DNA of 64,000 bases from Oxalobacteraceae bacterium. Its GTDB lineage: Bacteria; Pseudomonadota; Gammaproteobacteria; Burkholderiales; Burkholderiaceae_D. Made by a program: the position numbers and the translations under genes. Shown here one piece after another: positions 61,024-64,000 of the stretch. The first letter of the stretch is position 1. Every line of letters begins with the position of its first letter. The stretch is taken from positions 1-64,000 of the forward strand of contig JAJTGE010000002.1 in the NCBI GenBank assembly GCA_021298555.1, in the 5' to 3' direction. The notes under the pieces are model-generated. The model made no database searches, was not told the DNA's origin, and saw only the letters and a list, made by a program, of their open reading frames with translations.

Positions 61024-62064
61024 TTAAACAAAATTTTCTGGTGTCTTTGCAGCAGCTCTGGCTGATTCTAGTGTTATTCGACGTCGACGAACTAAATCAG
61101 ATAAGCAGGCATCGAGTGTTTGCATACCCACCGCAGATCCTGTTTGTATGGCGGAATACATCTGCGCGACTTTAGCTTCGCGTATCAAATTACGTATAGC
61201 GGGCGTACCCACCATAATTTCATGGGCAGCGACACGGCCGTTACCCTCTGCATTTTTCAATAGCGTTTGTGAGATGACGGCTTGCAGAGATTCTGACAGC
61301 ATGGCTCTGACCATTTCTTTTTCATCGCCAGGGAACACATCAATAATTCGGTCTATGGTTTTTGATGCTGAGGCAGTATGCAATGTGCCAAAAACTAAGT
61401 GACCCGTTTCAGCAGCGGTGAGTGCTAGTCGTATAGTTTCTAAATCACGTAATTCGCCCACCAAAATCACATCAGGATCTTCGCGCAGGGCCGAGCGTAA
61501 AGCAGCAGAAAATGAATGCGTATGCGGCCCTAGCTCACGTTGATTGACTAAGCATTTGTTGGATGTATGAACAAATTCTATGGGGTCTTCTATGGTCAGT
61601 ATGTGTGCAGGCTCATTGTCATTGATGTGGTTAACCATGGCGGCGAGCGTGGTGGATTTACCTGAGCCTGTGGGGCCGGTAACTAATACTAACCCGCGAG
61701 GCTTAAGCGCTAATTCAGCAAAAATTTTTGGCGTATCTAATTCAGCTAGTGTAAAAATTTTGGAAGGAATAGTTCGAAGTACCGCGGCGGGTCCACGATC
61801 TTGATGGAAGGCATTAACCCGAAATCGTGCATGACCGGGCAGTTCAAATGAAAAATCGATTTCTAGTAATTCATCATAACGCTTACGAAGATCGGCATTC
61901 ATGATGGAATCGAGCATGGTTTGAATGTCTTGCTGTGACAATGCTGGAAGATTGATGCGCTTAACATCTCCATGTACGCGTATCAAAGGAGGCATGCCAG
62001 CTGAGAGATGTAAATCAGATGCTTTATTTCGCAAGCTAAATACAAGAAGTTCAGTGATATTCAT
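61024..62064 (-). CDS. pilT: Type IV pilus twitching motility ATPase PilT
   Basis: 346 residues. Hexameric retraction ATPase: Walker A GPTGSGKS (130-137), the Asp box TIEDPIEFVH, Walker B ILVGELRDLET, the His box LVFGTLHTASA, and the AIRNLIREAK retraction motif near the C terminus. Disassembles pilin at the pilus base. Complete. No other pilus gene in the window. Confidence 0.96.
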   Translation of the reverse strand: MNITELLVFSLRNKASDLHLSAGMPPLIRVHGDVKRINLPALSQQDIQTMLDSIMNADLRKRYDELLEIDFSFELPGHARFRVNAFHQDRGPAAVLRTIPSKIFTLAELDTPKIFAELALKPRGLVLVTGPTGSGKSTTLAAMVNHINDNEPAHILTIEDPIEFVHTSNKCLVNQRELGPHTHSFSAALRSALREDPDVILVGELRDLETIRLALTAAETGHLVFGTLHTASASKTIDRIIDVFPGDEKEMVRAMLSESLQAVISQTLLKNAEGNGRVAAHEIMVGTPAIRNLIREAKVAQMYSAIQTGSAVGMQTLDACLSDLVRRRRITLESARAAAKTPENFV

Positions 62065-62228
62065 GAAAAATAAAAGAGATCACACCTAAAAAATTAGCAT
62101 GATCCACATAACAGCCATCACGCCAACACCATCGGTAATTATCTGGCGCGGGTAATCAGGCTGACAAGAAAAGTGTGAATTACTGAGGAATATGTTGCGT
62201 AGATGAGCCGCAGCAAACAAAAAACGAA

Positions 62229-63095
62229 TTAACCCACTACGATACCTAAAAATACCGCAGCGCCTAGCCAGTTATTGTGACGAAAGGCGGCAAAGCATCG
62301 CTCGCGATCGCGTGTACGTATGAGCGTCCAATGATAGCCAGCGAGGATAGTGGCGACCACGATGCCTGCTGCAAATCCTTTGCCCAAACCTGCTTTAGCC
62401 CCAACAGCAGCAATTAAGCAAAGACTAATGACGTAGCTCAGCATGACAGCACCAACATCATGCTTGCCAAAAGTAATAGCAGAAGTACGAATACCTATTT
62501 TAAGATCATCATCGCGATCGATCATAGCGTATTCAGTGTCATATGCCAGAGCCCAAAAAATATTCGCAACTAACAGTATCCATGCTTCGATAGGCACAGT
62601 GTTTTGTACAGCCGCATACGCCATGGGAATGCCAAAGCCAAAGGCAATACCTAAGTATGCTTGAGGCAATGCAAAAAATCGTTTGAAGTAAGGATAGCTA
62701 GCAGCAACGATAATGGCGAGTACCGATAATTCACGTGTGAGTAAATTCAAGGGTAGGATAAGTACAAGTGAAATCAATGAAAAAATAACGGCAATAGCAA
62801 TGGCTTCCCAGGCATGTAGTTGTCCTGAGGTGATGGGCCGTTGGGCCGTTCGCTTTACGTGGCGATCAACATCGCGATCAGCAAAATCATTGATGGCGCA
62901 TCCAGCGGAGCGCATCAAAATAGTGCCCACTGAAAAAATAATAATCAGATGTGTAGCGGGTACGCCACCTGACGCCAGCCATAAAGCCGATAGCGTAGGC
63001 CAGAGCAGTAGCAAACTACCTATGGGTTTATCTAGCCGGACTAATTTTCCGTAAAGCACAAGTCGATGACGAATCGACTGCGGAGTAAATGTCAT
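62229..63095 (-). CDS. ubiA: 4-hydroxybenzoate octaprenyltransferase
   Basis: 288 residues with about eight membrane segments. Aspartate motifs [15 protein letters not shown] and [19 protein letters not shown] bind Mg-prenyl diphosphate. Attaches the prenyl tail in ubiquinone synthesis, upstream of coq7. It follows oxyR by 11 bases on the minus strand. Confidence 0.96.
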   Translation of the reverse strand: MTFTPQSIRHRLVLYGKLVRLDKPIGSLLLLWPTLSALWLASGGVPATHLIIIFSVGTILMRSAGCAINDFADRDVDRHVKRTAQRPITSGQLHAWEAIAIAVIFSLISLVLILPLNLLTRELSVLAIIVAASYPYFKRFFALPQAYLGIAFGFGIPMAYAAVQNTVPIEAWILLVANIFWALAYDTEYAMIDRDDDLKIGIRTSAITFGKHDVGAVMLSYVISLCLIAAVGAKAGLGKGFAAGIVVATILAGYHWTLIRTRDRERCFAAFRHNNWLGAAVFLGIVVG

Positions 63096-63106
63096 GGAAT
63101 AAAAAA

Positions 63107-64000
63107 TTAACTTTCTTCGCGTTCTGCATCCGGCAACATCTGAACCCCCTGAAGTTTAGAAGCCAGCACTGCCTGGCGCACAGCTTCTATTGCGACACTG
63201 CGAGTGTAACTTTTGCGCCATGCAATGACTACGCGTCGCGACGGAGCGGGTTCTTTGAAGGGAACGTAACGCAGCATATCCTGACTGTCGTTAGTCGTTG
63301 GCACAGATGCTTTGGGAAGCACAGTAATACCTATGCCCGATGCGACCATGTGCCGTATGGTTTCCAGTGATGAGCCTTCAAATGTTTTGGCAATACCGCT
63401 ACCACCGGTAGAGAAGCGTGACATTTCCGGACACACTTCCAGTACCTGATCACGAAAACAATGCCCTGCACCCAACAGCAACATGGTTTCAGATTTTAAT
63501 TCTTCAGCGCTAATATGTGATCGGTTAGCCCAAAAGTGATGACGAGGGAGTGCGACCACGAAGGGTTCGTCGTACACAGGTTGCACGATTAAACCCTGCT
63601 GATTAAAAGGCAAGGCCATGATGGCAGCATCCAACTCGCCCGCACGCAAGAGTTCAATTAATTTGACCGTGAAGTTTTCTTGTAGCACCAAAGGCATTTG
63701 CGGCACGTTGTTAATCAGGGTAGGAACTAATTGCGGTAACAAATAAGGAGCAATCGTATAAATCACACCGATACGCAAAGTACCAGCCAAGGGATCATTA
63801 TTTTGCTTAGCGATGTCACGTATGTGGGAAGTTTGCTCAAGTACATGCTCTGCCTGGAAAACGATTTGCTCTCCTATCGGCGTTACACTGACTTCGTTAC
63901 CACCGCGCTCAAAAATAGCCACGCCTAGTTCATCTTCGAGTTTTTTAACCGCGACGGATAAAGTGGGTTGTGCCACAAAGCAGGCTTCGGCTGCGCGACC
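63107..64000 (-). CDS. oxyR: Hydrogen peroxide-inducible regulator OxyR, 5' end outside the window
   Basis: Open to the window edge; the last codons read [21 protein letters not shown], the end of the LysR helix-turn-helix, so about 25-30 N-terminal residues are missing. The redox pair that forms the sensor disulfide is visible as [38 protein letters not shown] is also OxyR-like. Activates peroxide defence genes. Probably heads an oxyR-ubiA unit. Confidence 0.93.
   Translation of the reverse strand, partial: GRAAEACFVAQPTLSVAVKKLEDELGVAIFERGGNEVSVTPIGEQIVFQAEHVLEQTSHIRDIAKQNNDPLAGTLRIGVIYTIAPYLLPQLVPTLINNVPQMPLVLQENFTVKLIELLRAGELDAAIMALPFNQQGLIVQPVYDEPFVVALPRHHFWANRSHISAEELKSETMLLLGAGHCFRDQVLEVCPEMSRFSTGGSGIAKTFEGSSLETIRHMVASGIGITVLPKASVPTTNDSQDMLRYVPFKEPAPSRRVVIAWRKSYTRSVAIEAVRQAVLASKLQGVQMLPDAEREES

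Overview
The window reads as chromosome of a betaproteobacterium, most likely order Burkholderiales and close to Oxalobacteraceae-type genomes. The basis is gene order and protein family type: rplM-rpsI-argC-bactofilin-erpA-anmK-M23 peptidase-tyrS, dusB-fis-purH, ruvCAB, xseB-ispA-dxs, glcDEF, a BPSS1780-family membrane protein next to thrB, and pilT/yggS/proC/ubiA/oxyR, plus a Porin_4-type outer membrane porin. Base composition looks moderate. The accessory genes are visibly more A+T-rich than the housekeeping genes. No tRNA, rRNA, CRISPR array, insertion sequence or phage gene was recognised.

Layout. 1-3.3 kb: end of an unknown gene, an acidic hypothetical, a porin, COQ7 and an OsmC-like protein. 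3.5-6.4 kb: rplM-rpsI with a clear promoter and terminator, argC, a bactofilin and erpA; the bactofilin 3' end and erpA 5' end appear deleted into each other. 6.4-20 kb: anmK and a frameshifted M23 peptidase on the minus strand, then tyrS-dtd-phosphatase, dusB-fis-purH, ruvC-ruvA-ruvB, and valS with a DUF2147 protein on the minus strand. 20.2-22.9 kb: an LRR protein that looks like a secreted effector, and a methyltransferase. 22.9-27.5 kb: a TPP riboswitch and thiC-S-G-D-E. 27.7-33.4 kb: a type III chaperone-like gene with its presumed effector, uvrD, another effector-like gene and a 16-bp perfect inverted repeat. 33.4-49.5 kb: thrB, LOG protein, polA, ZIP transporter, sulfurtransferase, EamA transporter, Rieske oxygenase, xseB-ispA-dxs, a ThiF/partial-nitroreductase protein, a FeeM-like acyltransferase broken by one stop codon, and a cobalamin adenosyltransferase. 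49.6-55.9 kb: an FAD-linked oxidase, a LysR regulator and glcDEF. 55.9-58.6 kb: a second chaperone/effector pair preceded by a 37-codon leader-like ORF. 58.8-64 kb: glutathione peroxidase, yggS-proC, pilT, ubiA and oxyR, the last cut by the window edge.

How the genes work together. Most of the window is core metabolism and information processing. The unusual layer is a set of small cargo islets inserted between core genes: two independent chaperone-effector pairs, an LRR protein with a Ser/Thr-rich N terminus and at least one further effector-like orphan. They imply a type III secretion system encoded elsewhere and a eukaryotic host. A second unusual layer is gene damage: two apparent deletions (bactofilin/erpA, M23 peptidase), one nonsense mutation (FeeM-like gene), a shortened nitroreductase domain and a possible ATG-to-ATC start change (ZIP transporter). 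This fits early genome erosion in a host-associated lineage, but assembly error must be excluded for each site.
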